DNA from: Indiicoccus explosivorum
Lineage (GTDB): Bacteria; Bacillota; Bacilli; Bacillales_A; Planococcaceae
Direction: 5' to 3'
Assembly (NCBI RefSeq): GCF_002167005.1
Contig: NZ_NHTN01000035.1
Location: 1 to 52,825 of the forward strand
Length of the DNA: 52,825 nt
Positions 42,753 through 51,579 of this stretch are shown here, piece by piece. Position 1 is the stretch's first letter. Each line of letters starts with the position of its first letter. Both the position numbers and the translations under genes were made by a program. The notes beneath the pieces were generated by a model that had not been told where the DNA came from, did no database searches, and saw only the letters and a list, made by a program, of their open reading frames with translations.

Positions 42753-43685
42753 ATGAAGAAGACAATGGGACTGCTGGTGATGGCGTACGGCACGCCTTAT
42801 AAAGAAGAAGATATTGAACGCTATTACACGCATATCCGGCACGGGCGCAAACCGAGCCAGGAAAGCATCGATGATTTGCGGGAACGTTATGAAGCGATCG
42901 GCGGCATTTCACCGCTCGCAAAAATCACGCGGGAACAGGCGGAAGCGCTTCGCGACCGGCTGAACGACGCCCAGGAGGACATCGAATTCAAGCTGTACAT
43001 CGGCCTGAAGCACATCGAGCCGTTCGTCGAAGATGCTGTGGAAGCGATGCATCGCGATGGCATTAAAGAAGCGGTATCGATCGTCCTCGCCCCGCATTTC
43101 TCGACATTCTCGATCAAATCGTACAACGGCCGGGCGAAAGAGGCGGCTGAAAAACTGGGCGGTCCTCACATCACATCGGTGGAGAGCTGGTACGATGAAC
43201 CGAAATTCATCGGTTACTGGAGCAATAAAGTCAAAGAGACATTCAGCCGGATGACAGAAGATGAGCGGAAAAACGCCTGCCTCGTCGTGTCGGCCCATTC
43301 GCTGCCGGAAAAGATTACGCAGGCGGGCGACCCGTATCCGGAGCAGCTGGAGGAAACGGCCAGACTGATTTCACAGGCGGCAGGTGTCGAGAACGTCGCA
43401 ATCGGCTGGCAGAGTGCCGGTCAGACCCCCGAACCTTGGCTCGGACCGGACGTGCAGGATCTGACGCGCGACCTGTATGAGCATGAGGGGTACACATCTT
43501 TCGTGTACACACCTGTCGGCTTCGTGGCGGATCACCTGGAAGTGCTGTATGACAATGATTACGAATGCAAAGTGGTTTGTGATGATATCGGGGCGGCTTA
43601 CTACCGTCCGGAAATGCCGAACACCGATCCTTTGTTTATCGATGCCATGACAGAAACGGTTCTCAAAAAGCTCGGGAACGAGTGA
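42753..43685 (+). CDS. hemH: Coproporphyrin III ferrochelatase HemH (CpfC)
   Basis: A 310-residue monomeric, soluble ferrochelatase, exactly the B. subtilis length. [20 protein letters not shown] starts the fold; the metal-site histidine is in [11 protein letters not shown] and the glutamate region in [15 protein letters not shown]. In the Gram-positive coproporphyrin branch it inserts iron into coproporphyrin III. GAGGTGG precedes ATG 42753. It lies 27 bases after hemE. Confidence 0.96.
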   Translation: MKKTMGLLVMAYGTPYKEEDIERYYTHIRHGRKPSQESIDDLRERYEAIGGISPLAKITREQAEALRDRLNDAQEDIEFKLYIGLKHIEPFVEDAVEAMHRDGIKEAVSIVLAPHFSTFSIKSYNGRAKEAAEKLGGPHITSVESWYDEPKFIGYWSNKVKETFSRMTEDERKNACLVVSAHSLPEKITQAGDPYPEQLEETARLISQAAGVENVAIGWQSAGQTPEPWLGPDVQDLTRDLYEHEGYTSFVYTPVGFVADHLEVLYDNDYECKVVCDDIGAAYYRPEMPNTDPLFIDAMTETVLKKLGNE

Positions 43686-43710
43686 ACTGACAACGGAAGT
43701 GTGATGAAAT

Positions 43711-45120
43711 GTGACGGAACGAACACGGAAAGTGACAGTGGTCGGCGGCGGCATCACCGGCCTTTCAGCGGCTTTTTATCTGCAGCGTCAGGCGCGTGAG
43801 CGGGGAATCCGGCTGGAACTGACGCTCATTGAAGCGGCGCACAGGCTTGGCGGCAAGATCCAGACGGTCCGGCGCGACGGGTTCATCGTGGAAAGGGGAC
43901 CGGACTCTTTTCTTGCCCGTAAGGCCGGAATGCGGGATCTCGTGAAAGGGCTTGGCCTCGAGAATGAGCTCGTCCGGAGTGCGGCCGGTCAGACTTATGT
44001 ATTGTCCGGTGAAGAACTCCACCCTGTCCCGGGCGGATCTATCCTTGGTGTGCCGCGGGACTTCTCACCGTTTTTGTCGAGCGGTCTGCTGTCGTGGAGC
44101 GGGAAGGTCCGGGCGGCAGCCGAACTGATGCTGCCGAAGCCGGCACCGGAGGCGGATGAATCTGTCGGCGCGTTTTTCCGCCGCCGTTTCGGCGGTGAGC
44201 TGGTCGATAATCTGATCGAACCGCTCCTCGCGGGGATTTATGCAGGTGACATCGACCGCCTCAGCCTGGAATCGACGTTTCCGCAATTCCGCCGGCTCGA
44301 ACAGGAACACCGGAGCCTGCTGTATGGGATCAGAAAGTCTTCGATGATGACCGGCCCTCAGCCGCTCAATCCCGGAGAAGGGATCTACCAGACGTTCCGC
44401 GGCGGTCTCGATACAGTGGTCCGGGCGCTTGAAGAAGCGCTCGTATCGCAAGGCGCGGCTATTTTAAAAGGTGTTCGGGCGGAGCGGTGCGAAACAGAAA
44501 GGGAAACCATGAATTTAACGCTCAATGACGGTTCTGTTCTGCAGTCGGATGGGATCATTCTGGCTGTGCCCCATTTCATGGCGAAGAAACTGTTCAAGCC
44601 GCACGGTTTCCTTGAAGAATTGGATGATATGCCGTTTGCGACAGTCGCAACTGTTTCTGTCGCTTTCCGTGAAGAAGACGTGGACCAGCACTTGGAAGGC
44701 ACCGGATTCGTCGTTTCCCGCAATACCGACACCGCGGTGACCGCCTGCACTTGGACACATCGGAAATGGCCCCACAGCGCGCCGGAAGGACACACGCTTT
44801 TCCGTGCATACGTCGGACGGCGGGGGAATGAAATGATCGTCGATATTTCGGACTCTGAGATCAGTAAGGCTGTATTGGAAGACTTACGTAAGACGATGGA
44901 CATCCGCGGCGAACCTGAATTTGTGATTGTGTCCCGTTTTCCGAATGCCATGCCGCAATATCCGGTCGGCCATAAAGACCGTGTGGCTGAAGCGAAAGCG
45001 GAACTTCAGCGCAAGTTCCCGGGAGTCGAGCTTGCAGGCAGTTCTTATGGCGGCATCGGACTGCCGGACTGCGCGGAACAGGGAAAAACAGCAGCAGCTG
45101 CATTACTGGAGCGGCTTTGA
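43711..45120 (+). CDS. hemY: Coproporphyrinogen III oxidase HemY (CgoX)
   Basis: A 469-residue FAD enzyme: dinucleotide motif VVGGGITGLSAAFYLQRQA at the N-terminus, GPDSFLARKAGM, and a C-terminal FAD closure SSYGGIGLPDCAEQGK. It oxidises coproporphyrinogen III to coproporphyrin III. GTG start 43711; the ribosome-binding site is not ideal. The 25-base gap to hemH and 18-base gap to the next lipoprotein gene indicate one operon. Confidence 0.95.
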   Translation: MTERTRKVTVVGGGITGLSAAFYLQRQARERGIRLELTLIEAAHRLGGKIQTVRRDGFIVERGPDSFLARKAGMRDLVKGLGLENELVRSAAGQTYVLSGEELHPVPGGSILGVPRDFSPFLSSGLLSWSGKVRAAAELMLPKPAPEADESVGAFFRRRFGGELVDNLIEPLLAGIYAGDIDRLSLESTFPQFRRLEQEHRSLLYGIRKSSMMTGPQPLNPGEGIYQTFRGGLDTVVRALEEALVSQGAAILKGVRAERCETERETMNLTLNDGSVLQSDGIILAVPHFMAKKLFKPHGFLEELDDMPFATVATVSVAFREEDVDQHLEGTGFVVSRNTDTAVTACTWTHRKWPHSAPEGHTLFRAYVGRRGNEMIVDISDSEISKAVLEDLRKTMDIRGEPEFVIVSRFPNAMPQYPVGHKDRVAEAKAELQRKFPGVELAGSSYGGIGLPDCAEQGKTAAAALLERL

Positions 45121-45138
45121 CAGAAAGGGAAGACAACG

Positions 45139-45618
45139 ATGAAAAAATGGATGCTGGCAAGTTCAGTCCTGTTCCTTCTCGCCGGCTGCGGCGCTGAAGG
45201 TTCAGCTGAATCAGAAACGGAAGGGACTCTCCAGCCGGTCGAAGTGGAAATTCTGACTGCACCGACAGCTGATCCTGGCGATGAAGTCATCCTTTCAGCG
45301 GAGGTGCTGCAAGGCGGGGAGCCGGTGGAAGAAGCGGATGAAGTCCTCTTTGAAGTATGGGAATCCGGCGACCGCAGCAATGCGGTGAAGCTCGAAGGCG
45401 AACATACAGCGGAAGGCGTATACGAAGCTGCGCATGTGTTTGAAGAGGAAGGGCTGTATTACCTCGTTGCACATACGACTGCGAATGGGCTTCATACGAT
45501 GCCGCAAATGGAGCTTACCGTCGGCGATCCCGATCCGGCGAGCATCGTGCCGGATGAAAGCGGGCCGGAAGATGGCATGGAACACATGGAAGAAGGGCAC
45601 GATGGCCACAGCGAATGA
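45139..45618 (+). CDS. YtkA/FixH-type lipoprotein
   Basis: A 159-residue lipoprotein: signal peptide with lipobox LAGC (Cys17), a short acidic linker, then a beta-rich domain (about 33-130; VEVEILTAPTADPGDEVIL, then ADEVLFEVWESGDRSN and HTTANGLHTMPQMELTVG) that looks like the YtkA/FixH-like immunoglobulin fold. The tail GMEHMEEGHDGHSE is rich in Met, His and acidic residues, suggesting metal (copper) binding. It is the fourth gene of the haem operon and is followed by a terminator. Confidence 0.8.
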   Translation: MKKWMLASSVLFLLAGCGAEGSAESETEGTLQPVEVEILTAPTADPGDEVILSAEVLQGGEPVEEADEVLFEVWESGDRSNAVKLEGEHTAEGVYEAAHVFEEEGLYYLVAHTTANGLHTMPQMELTVGDPDPASIVPDESGPEDGMEHMEEGHDGHSE

Positions 45619-45627
45619 AAGTTGGAG

Positions 45628-45654
45628 ACCGCTCCGGAGACGGGGCGGTTTTTT
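45628..45654 (+). terminator. Intrinsic terminator of the hemEHY operon
   Basis: ACCGCTCC / GGGGCGGT with a G-T pair, 6-base loop, six Ts. Confidence 0.8.
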
Positions 45655-45676
45655 GCTGCCGTGCGACCGGGAAATG

Positions 45677-45710
45677 GTGCACACGTGCACAAATCGGGCT
45701 GAACGTGCAG
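45677..45710. repeat. Second copy of the GTGCACAAATC element
   Basis: ACGTGCACAAATC (45683-45695), then GGGCTGAACGTGCA. It matches the block near 29319 (ACGCACAAATCTTGCTGAATGTGCA) at most positions, and begins with the palindrome GTGCACACGTGCAC. Confidence 0.4.
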
Positions 45711-45732
45711 AAACCGCTTCTTCCTTCTGAAA

Positions 45733-45766
45733 AACAGCCGGCCGCCTGTAAAGGCTGCCGGCTGTT
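45733..45766 (-). terminator. Terminator of yhfH
   Basis: AACAGCCGGC / GCCGGCTGTT, then TTTTTCAG on the minus strand. Confidence 0.8.
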
Positions 45767-45770
45767 GTAC

Positions 45771-45893
45771 TTACGCTTCGTTGCATGAGTCGCAATGATT
45801 TCCATAACACTCATGCTGTTCTTCGATCACTTGGCCACAGGACGCACACTGTTTCGGGGGAAGGTTCTTGAAAAATTCGACGACATTTTCCAC
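45771..45893 (-). CDS. yhfH: YhfH-family tiny zinc-ribbon-like protein
   Basis: A 40-residue protein too short for ordinary ORF searches. GTG start at 45893 with AAAGGAG 10 bases upstream; a stop two codons before it excludes a longer frame. The sequence ENVVEFFKNLPPKQCASCGQ followed by EEQHECYGNHCDSCNE has two CxxC-type pairs plus an extra Cys, as in B. subtilis YhfH. It probably binds zinc; function unknown. Promoter and terminator are both present. Confidence 0.85.
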   Translation of the reverse strand: MENVVEFFKNLPPKQCASCGQVIEEQHECYGNHCDSCNEA

Positions 45894-45937
45894 TTTTCAT
45901 CCGCTCCTTTTGTAGTAGTACTGTGTTGATAATAAAC

Positions 45938-45966
45938 AGTGTATTATAACAGTAGTAGAGTGTCAA
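45938..45966 (-). promoter_or_regulatory. Sigma-A promoter of yhfH
   Basis: Minus strand TTGACA (45966-45961), 17 bases, TACACT (45943-45938). Confidence 0.5.
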
Positions 45967-46037
45967 CGAAAAGTATGCATCATTTGAAACTTTCCGTTAA
46001 ACTGAATGAGGGAACTAATTGTAAAGGAAGTGGTACG

Positions 46038-47030
46038 GTGTATTTTGTAGACAATAAAGGGATAACCGATCCGCGTATCAACCTGGCAATTGAGGAATAC
46101 GTGCTTCGGAAAGGGGACGTGGAAAAGGATTCTTATTTCCTGTTCTATATCAATGAGCCGTCGATCATTATCGGGAAAAACCAGAACACGATCGAAGAAA
46201 TCAACACGGAGTATGTGGACGAGCAAGGAATCCACATCGTCCGCCGGCTGTCAGGAGGCGGGGCAGTTTACCATGATTTGGGGAACTTGAACTACAGCTT
46301 CATCACGAAAGACGATGGAGACAGCTTCCGCAACTTCCGCAAGTTCACAGGTCCGATCGTGGATGCTCTGCAGTCGCTCGGAGTGGCTGCGGAGCTGTCG
46401 GGACGGAATGATCTGGTCGTCGATGGCCGCAAAATATCCGGGAATGCCCAATTCTCCACGCAAGGGCGGATGTTCAGCCATGGTACGCTGATGCTGGATA
46501 CGGAAATCGGTGAAGTCGTCAATGCGCTGAAGGTGAGCAAAGATAAGATCGAGTCGAAAGGCATCAAGTCGATCCGCAGCCGCGTAGCGAACATCTCTGA
46601 ATTCCTGGATGAGCCGATGACGATCGAGGAATTCAGAAAGTACATTCTCCACTCTATTTTCGACGGGGAAGCGAACGTCAAGTATTGGGAACTGTCGGAT
46701 GAAGATTGGGAAAATATCCGGAAACTGTCCGAAGAACGGTACGGCAACTGGGAATGGAATTACGGCAAATCGCCCAAATTCAATATCCGTCATTCGCACC
46801 GGTTCCCGGTCGGCGGAATCGATGTCCGCCTTCAAGTGGAAAACGGCACCATCCAGGAAGCACATATTTATGGGGATTTCTTCGGTCTCGGCGACATCGA
46901 TGAAGTGCAGCAGGCGCTTACCGGTGCGAAGTATGAGCGCGCGGCGCTGTCGGAAGCACTTGATGGTCTGGATATTCCTTCGCTGCTCGGCGGGATTACA
47001 AAAGAGGAATTCGTCAACCTCATTTATTAA
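46038..47030 (+). CDS. lplJ: Lipoate-protein ligase LplJ
   Basis: A 330-residue ligase (B. subtilis 331). The core is RRLSGGGAVYHDLGNLNYSF, then GRNDLVVDGRKISGNAQF with the catalytic lysine; the C-terminal accessory domain is complete (YGKSPKFNIRHSHRFPVGG). It activates and attaches free lipoate to 2-oxoacid dehydrogenases and GcvH. GTG start 46038 after AAAGGAAGTGG matches the family N-terminus; the 33 codons upstream are spurious. Terminator at 47041-47067. Confidence 0.96.
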   Translation: MYFVDNKGITDPRINLAIEEYVLRKGDVEKDSYFLFYINEPSIIIGKNQNTIEEINTEYVDEQGIHIVRRLSGGGAVYHDLGNLNYSFITKDDGDSFRNFRKFTGPIVDALQSLGVAAELSGRNDLVVDGRKISGNAQFSTQGRMFSHGTLMLDTEIGEVVNALKVSKDKIESKGIKSIRSRVANISEFLDEPMTIEEFRKYILHSIFDGEANVKYWELSDEDWENIRKLSEERYGNWEWNYGKSPKFNIRHSHRFPVGGIDVRLQVENGTIQEAHIYGDFFGLGDIDEVQQALTGAKYERAALSEALDGLDIPSLLGGITKEEFVNLIY

Positions 47031-47040
47031 GATTTGATGA

Positions 47041-47067
47041 AGAGCCTGCCCGCGCGCAGGCTCTTTT
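47041..47067 (+). terminator. Intrinsic terminator of lplJ
   Basis: AGAGCCTGC / GCAGGCTCT, loop CCGCGC, TTTTG. Confidence 0.75.
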
Positions 47068-47101
47068 GCTACAATAAGGAAAAAAGGAAAGGGGGATGAG
47101 C

Positions 47102-47806
47102 ATGGCGGATCATCGGATTTTTATCGTGGAGGACGATGCCAAGATTGCGGAACTGCTCGCGGCGACGCTCCGGAAGTACCACTATGAGGTTCGGACGGCA
47201 CAGGATTTTGATGCCATCACGGAAGAGGCGGCCGCGTTCCAGCCCCATCTCATCCTGCTGGATATCAACTTGCCGTCGTATGACGGCTATTACTGGTGCC
47301 GCCAGCTCCGCCAGGAGACGACTTGCCCGGTGCTGTTCATATCCGCCCGTTCAGGTGACATGGATCAGGTGTTTGCGCTGGAGAATGGCGGAGATGATTT
47401 CATCACGAAACCTTTCCATTATGAAATCGTCCTTGCTAAAATAAGAAGCCATTTACGCCGCTCGTATGGGGAATATGCGCCGAAACAGGAGGAGCGGGTG
47501 ATACAGGCCGGACGGCTCACGCTGTATCTGGAGCGCCTGGAGCTCCAGATCGGCAAGCAAGTGATTCCGCTCCAGAAAAAAGAGTGCTCGATTCTGGAAC
47601 TGCTCATGCAGCAGTATCCCAAAGTGGTGGCGCGGGAACAGCTTCTGGAAGAACTTTGGGATGACCAGGCGTTCGTCGATGAAAATACACTGAATGTCAA
47701 CATGACCCGCGTTCGGAAAAAACTGTCGGATTACGGGGTCAAATCATCGATCGAAACGGTGCGCGGTGCCGGATACCGGCTGCTGCTGGAAGAAGGGGAG
47801 ACATGA
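47102..47806 (+). CDS. Response regulator, BceR type
   Basis: A 234-residue OmpR-type regulator: receiver domain with phospho-Asp in LILLDINLPSYDGYYWC, conserved Lys in ITKPFHYE, and a C-terminal winged helix (about 135-234). YDGYYWCRQLR is typical of the BceR/YxdJ/YtsA group that controls bacitracin-type transporters. ATG 47102 lies 7 bases after GGGGG. It overlaps the kinase gene by 4 bases (ATGA). Confidence 0.9.
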   Translation: MADHRIFIVEDDAKIAELLAATLRKYHYEVRTAQDFDAITEEAAAFQPHLILLDINLPSYDGYYWCRQLRQETTCPVLFISARSGDMDQVFALENGGDDFITKPFHYEIVLAKIRSHLRRSYGEYAPKQEERVIQAGRLTLYLERLELQIGKQVIPLQKKECSILELLMQQYPKVVAREQLLEELWDDQAFVDENTLNVNMTRVRKKLSDYGVKSSIETVRGAGYRLLLEEGET

Positions 47807-48807
47807 TGGTGCGGCTGTTTTTCAGGGAAAACGCCGCTTTGTTGATCTTCGGTATACTCCTCGTCATCTTCATCCTCTTCCTTTTTTGGCTTGACGGATT
47901 CCGGAGCACAGACACCTTTACTTACTCTTTCATCATGGCGGTCCTGCTGCTGGCGGTGTTTCTGCTGTCGAAATTCATCCGGCGCTATACGTTTTACCGC
48001 CGGGTCCTCAGCCGGCCCGAATCGATGGAGAGCGCACTGGAGCGCAATGCGAAAACGCCTGAACTCCTGGAGACGGAGCGGTATATGCACGAGCTCTACA
48101 AACTGTATCAGCAGGAAGTGCAGGCGCTTTATGCCGGTCAGAACCGGCAGATCCGCTTCATGAACCAATGGGTGCACCAGATGAAGACGCCGCTTGCCGT
48201 GCTGGAAATGCTGATGCAGGAAGAGGGGGAGCTCGACAGGAAAAGTGTGCAGGAAGAGTTGGACCGGCTGAAGGCGGGATTGGAGACAGTACTGATGAAT
48301 GCCCGGCTGGAGACGTTCGAGGAAGATATGCAGGTCGACAAGGTGGAACTGCGCAGACTGGTGCAGGAGACCGTATCGGAAAATAAACGATTGTTCATTT
48401 CCAGAAGGGTCTATCCGTCCATTGATATTCCCGAGGAGTTCATAGTGACGACCGACCGGAAGTGGATGAAGTTCACCATTAGCCAGTTTCTGACGAATGC
48501 GGTGAAATACACATTCGAACCGGATAAGAAAGTCTTCATCGAAGCGGCTTGCAAGAATGGAGACGTGCTGCTGAAGATCTGGGATGAAGGGATCGGCATA
48601 CCGTCTTCGGACCTGGCCCGCATCCGCCGGCCTTTCTTTACGGGAGAGAACGGACGGAGGACCGGCGAATCGACCGGCATGGGCCTGTACCTGGCCGACG
48701 AAGTCTGCAAAAAGCTCGGGCACAGACTGGAAATTTCATCGGAACCGGGCGAAGGGACAGAAGTCTCCCTTCTGTTCCATCAGCAAGAGCAGTCAGATAA
48801 GGAGTGA
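47803..48807 (+). CDS. Intramembrane-sensing histidine kinase, BceS type
   Basis: A 334-residue kinase with two membrane helices (about 10-26 and 36-55) joined by only a few outside residues, so it has no sensor domain of its own; the partner transporter senses the drug. The H-box is FMNQWVHQMKTPLAVLEM; the ATPase part has KFTISQFLTNAVKYT (N-box), DEGIGIPSSDLARI, and TGESTGMGLYLADE. Start and overlap with the regulator couple their translation. Confidence 0.9.
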   Translation: MMVRLFFRENAALLIFGILLVIFILFLFWLDGFRSTDTFTYSFIMAVLLLAVFLLSKFIRRYTFYRRVLSRPESMESALERNAKTPELLETERYMHELYKLYQQEVQALYAGQNRQIRFMNQWVHQMKTPLAVLEMLMQEEGELDRKSVQEELDRLKAGLETVLMNARLETFEEDMQVDKVELRRLVQETVSENKRLFISRRVYPSIDIPEEFIVTTDRKWMKFTISQFLTNAVKYTFEPDKKVFIEAACKNGDVLLKIWDEGIGIPSSDLARIRRPFFTGENGRRTGESTGMGLYLADEVCKKLGHRLEISSEPGEGTEVSLLFHQQEQSDKE

Positions 48808-48812
48808 AAAGG

Positions 48813-49586
48813 ATGCCGCTTCTGAAAATCGAAGACGTGACGAAAGTATATGAAGGAAAGGTGACGCACCGGGCGCTCAATCAGCTCAGCTTTGAAGTGG
48901 AGCAGGGAGAGTTCCTCGCGGTCATGGGACCGTCGGGGAGCGGCAAGACGACTCTTCTGAACGTGATTTCGACAGTCGATTCGCTGACGGGTGGGTACGT
49001 GCAGATCGGCCGGACCGATCCGTATGCCCTCGACAAAAATGAACTGGCGCTGTTCAGGCGGCGTGAACTCGGTTTCGTTTTCCAGGATTTCGGCCTGCTT
49101 GAAATGCTGACAGTCGAAGAGAATCTGGTGCTGCCGCTGACGCTCGACAACGTGCCGACCGACCGGATGGCGAAACGGGTGCTGGAAGTCGCGAAGCAGC
49201 TGAGCCTGACCGGTATCCTCCATAAACGCCCGAGTGAAATTTCGGGCGGGGAAGCCCAGCGCACAGCGATCGGCCGGGCGCTGATCCATGAGCCATCCCT
49301 CATATTGGCGGACGAGCCGACCGGCAACCTCGATTCCAAGACATCGCGCGACGTGCTGGAGCTGCTGTCGGATGCAAGCCGGGCCCGCGGGGCTACCATC
49401 GTGATGGTGACACATGACCCGGTCGCTGCCAGTTACTGTGATCGGGTGCTGTTTATAAAAGACGGTGAATTTTTCAATGAGATTTACCGAGATGACCGGC
49501 GCCAGACGTTTTATCAGCGCGTGCTGAATGTGCTGTCGCTGCTTGGGGGCAACGTGAATGACCTTTCGGCAATTCGCCTTCCGTAA
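48813..49586 (+). CDS. ABC transporter ATPase, BceA type
   Basis: A 257-residue ATPase of the MacB/LolD-like (type VII) group: Walker A GPSGSGKTT, signature ISGGEAQRTA, Walker B LILADEPTGNLDSKT. It powers the permease encoded next (29-base overlap). GGAG lies 8 bases before ATG 48813. Confidence 0.92.
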   Translation: MPLLKIEDVTKVYEGKVTHRALNQLSFEVEQGEFLAVMGPSGSGKTTLLNVISTVDSLTGGYVQIGRTDPYALDKNELALFRRRELGFVFQDFGLLEMLTVEENLVLPLTLDNVPTDRMAKRVLEVAKQLSLTGILHKRPSEISGGEAQRTAIGRALIHEPSLILADEPTGNLDSKTSRDVLELLSDASRARGATIVMVTHDPVAASYCDRVLFIKDGEFFNEIYRDDRRQTFYQRVLNVLSLLGGNVNDLSAIRLP

Positions 49587-51483
49587 CGTGCTGAGAAGCC
49601 GAAGGAGCTATGCCGCTTTTTTTCTGGCGAGCGTCTTTTCGGTCATGGTGTTTTTCATTTATTCCATGTTCATTTTCCATCCGCAGTTCCGCAATGAAGG
49701 GCTGGAGCGGCTTGCGCTCAGGGGGATGTTCGCGGCAGAACTGGTGCTTTATGTGTTCACGCTGTTTTTTCTCCTTTATTCCATGGGGGCGTTCCTGCAG
49801 GCGCGGTCAAAGGAATTCGGCCTGCTCATGCAGCTCGGGATGACCCGGATCCAGCTTGGCTGGCTCGTGTTCCTCGAGACGATGATCATCGGCATGGTAT
49901 CGATTGCCGCCGGTATGATCTTCGGCTTTGCGTTCGCCAAGTTCTTCCTTATGATCGGCAGGGAACTGATGGAGATGGATGATCTGCCGCTGTATTTTTC
50001 GTGGCAGCCGTTCGTCCTGACTCTTTTCGCTTTCCTCAGTCTGTTCGTGCTCATCTCGGTCATCAGTGTATTTTTCATCCGGACCCGCCGGATCACCGAC
50101 CTGCTGCGGGGGGAGTGGCAGAACGGAAGAACCGGCAGCTATTCCAGACCGTTCGCGGTCGCGGGTGTCCTGTTCCTCGTGATTTCCTACGCGCTCGCCG
50201 CTGCGGTGAAGGACAGCACCGTCTATTTGATGACTATCGTGATTCCGCCGCTCGCCACCGTCGCGACGTATTTATTCTTCACTCACACCGTCCACTGGCT
50301 GCTTTCCCTTTACAAAGACCGAAAAGATGCATACTGGCGCCAGACGCGCCTCGTGTCCATTGCGGAGTCGGCCGTCAAACTGAAAGAAAGCGCGCATATG
50401 TTCTTCATCGTAACGATCGTCTCGACGGTCGCGTTCCTGACTGTCGGCACGCTCGCGTCATTCATGTCCTATACAGGCGATTTCCGGGAACACAATCCGC
50501 TCGGGCTCATCTACCTGTCGTTCGGCAGCGAAGAACTCGGAGAGACACATGCCGCTTACCTCCAGCAGGAACTGGCCGCGGAGGGGCTCGCCTATGAATT
50601 GGTCCCGCTCACTGTGAAACAGCAGACGTCGGCGGAAGCCGGGGTTGCTGTTCAGCTTTTGAAGGAACAGGAGTTCAACCGGATTGCTGGCGCACTCGGA
50701 CAGCCGGCCGCCGATCTGCGGAAAGGGGAGGCCCTATCCATCGCTTCTGATGAAACGCTTGCGGAACAGATGGAGGAGCAGGACCTCCTGCTTGAGGAAA
50801 GCTCGATTTCTCTGGAAAACATCGACCCGTACCCGCATGCGGTTTTTCCGGCCCATTCACTCGGAGATAACACACTCGTGCTGTCGGATGAAGATTTTCT
50901 GGCGGTCGATGAACCGCCGGCCGGGCTGTCGGACAATGCGGAGATCTTCACTTACTATGCATTCGATGTGCCTGCCTGGACGGAAACGGCTGGGGTCGGG
51001 GAAGTGCTCACGGAACGGATGGCAGAGGCGCAGACGGAAGGCGGGGACATCAACTTCTACTTTGAGAATCCGGGTTTCAGTTATTACTGGTTCAAGTCCT
51101 CGTTCGCTTTGCTGCTGCTGATCGGCGTCCTCGTGGCGGCTGTGTTCCTCCTCGCTGCGGGAAGCTTCATTTATTTCAAGCTGTACACAGGACTTGAACG
51201 CGACAGGAAACAGTATGCACTGCTGATCCGGCTTGGGATGACGCAGCAGGAACTGCGGAAAGTCGTTAATCGCCAGCTGATCCCGCAGTTTTTCCTGCCG
51301 TGGACCGTCGCCCTCGTCCATAGCGGTTTCGCTTTTGTGACGCTCCAGACTGTTTGGGATGAATTTGCCGCATCCTCCATTTTCCTGGAAATGACGGTCG
51401 TCCTGGCCGGCTTCACCGTGCTGCAAATCCTTTATTTCTATCTGATCCGCTGGCGCTATCTCGCGCATCTGCAGGCACCGTAA
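49558..51483 (+). CDS. ABC transporter permease, BceB type
   Basis: A 641-residue permease with ten predicted membrane helices and the characteristic large extracellular domain (about 310-515, acidic) between helices 7 and 8. The N-terminal FAFRNVLRSRRSYAAFFLAS is typical of BceB. Such transporters free lipid II-cycle targets from bacitracin-like or lantibiotic peptides and pass the signal to the kinase. Which peptide is recognised depends on the extracellular domain and cannot be read off. The stop lies in the terminator hairpin. Confidence 0.92.
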   Translation: MTFRQFAFRNVLRSRRSYAAFFLASVFSVMVFFIYSMFIFHPQFRNEGLERLALRGMFAAELVLYVFTLFFLLYSMGAFLQARSKEFGLLMQLGMTRIQLGWLVFLETMIIGMVSIAAGMIFGFAFAKFFLMIGRELMEMDDLPLYFSWQPFVLTLFAFLSLFVLISVISVFFIRTRRITDLLRGEWQNGRTGSYSRPFAVAGVLFLVISYALAAAVKDSTVYLMTIVIPPLATVATYLFFTHTVHWLLSLYKDRKDAYWRQTRLVSIAESAVKLKESAHMFFIVTIVSTVAFLTVGTLASFMSYTGDFREHNPLGLIYLSFGSEELGETHAAYLQQELAAEGLAYELVPLTVKQQTSAEAGVAVQLLKEQEFNRIAGALGQPAADLRKGEALSIASDETLAEQMEEQDLLLEESSISLENIDPYPHAVFPAHSLGDNTLVLSDEDFLAVDEPPAGLSDNAEIFTYYAFDVPAWTETAGVGEVLTERMAEAQTEGGDINFYFENPGFSYYWFKSSFALLLLIGVLVAAVFLLAAGSFIYFKLYTGLERDRKQYALLIRLGMTQQELRKVVNRQLIPQFFLPWTVALVHSGFAFVTLQTVWDEFAASSIFLEMTVVLAGFTVLQILYFYLIRWRYLAHLQAP

Positions 51484-51506
51484 ATTTTGCGGTGCCTGTT
51501 GTTTTG
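51473..51506 (+). terminator. Intrinsic terminator of the Bce-type operon
   Basis: AGGCACCG / CGGTGCCT (51473-51480 with 51490-51497), then GTTGTTTTG; the stop codon is in the loop. Confidence 0.7.
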
Positions 51507-51527
51507 TCTGAAGATTTATTATAAAAT
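51499..51527 (+). promoter_or_regulatory. Sigma-A promoter of lcfB
   Basis: TTGTTT (51499-51504), 17 bases, TAAAAT (51522-51527). Confidence 0.5.
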
Positions 51528-51541
51528 GAAAACGACAATAA

Positions 51542-51559
51542 TGAATGAGTGTTCATTCA
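51542..51559. promoter_or_regulatory. FadR operator of lcfB
   Basis: TGAATGAGTGTTCATTCA, a perfect 7-base inverted repeat with a 4-base centre, matches the B. subtilis FadR consensus TGAATGAMTANTCATTCA in both arms. It sits about 8 bases after the expected transcription start of lcfB, where bound repressor would block transcription. FadR is released by long-chain acyl-CoA. Confidence 0.8.
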
Positions 51560-51579
51560 ACAAGAAAGAGGGATTAAGC

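Noticed and set aside
45926-45950. A plus-strand promoter for lplJ around TTGATA and TATAAC
   Set aside because: Spacing between any -35-like and -10-like pairs is wrong; no convincing promoter for lplJ was found.
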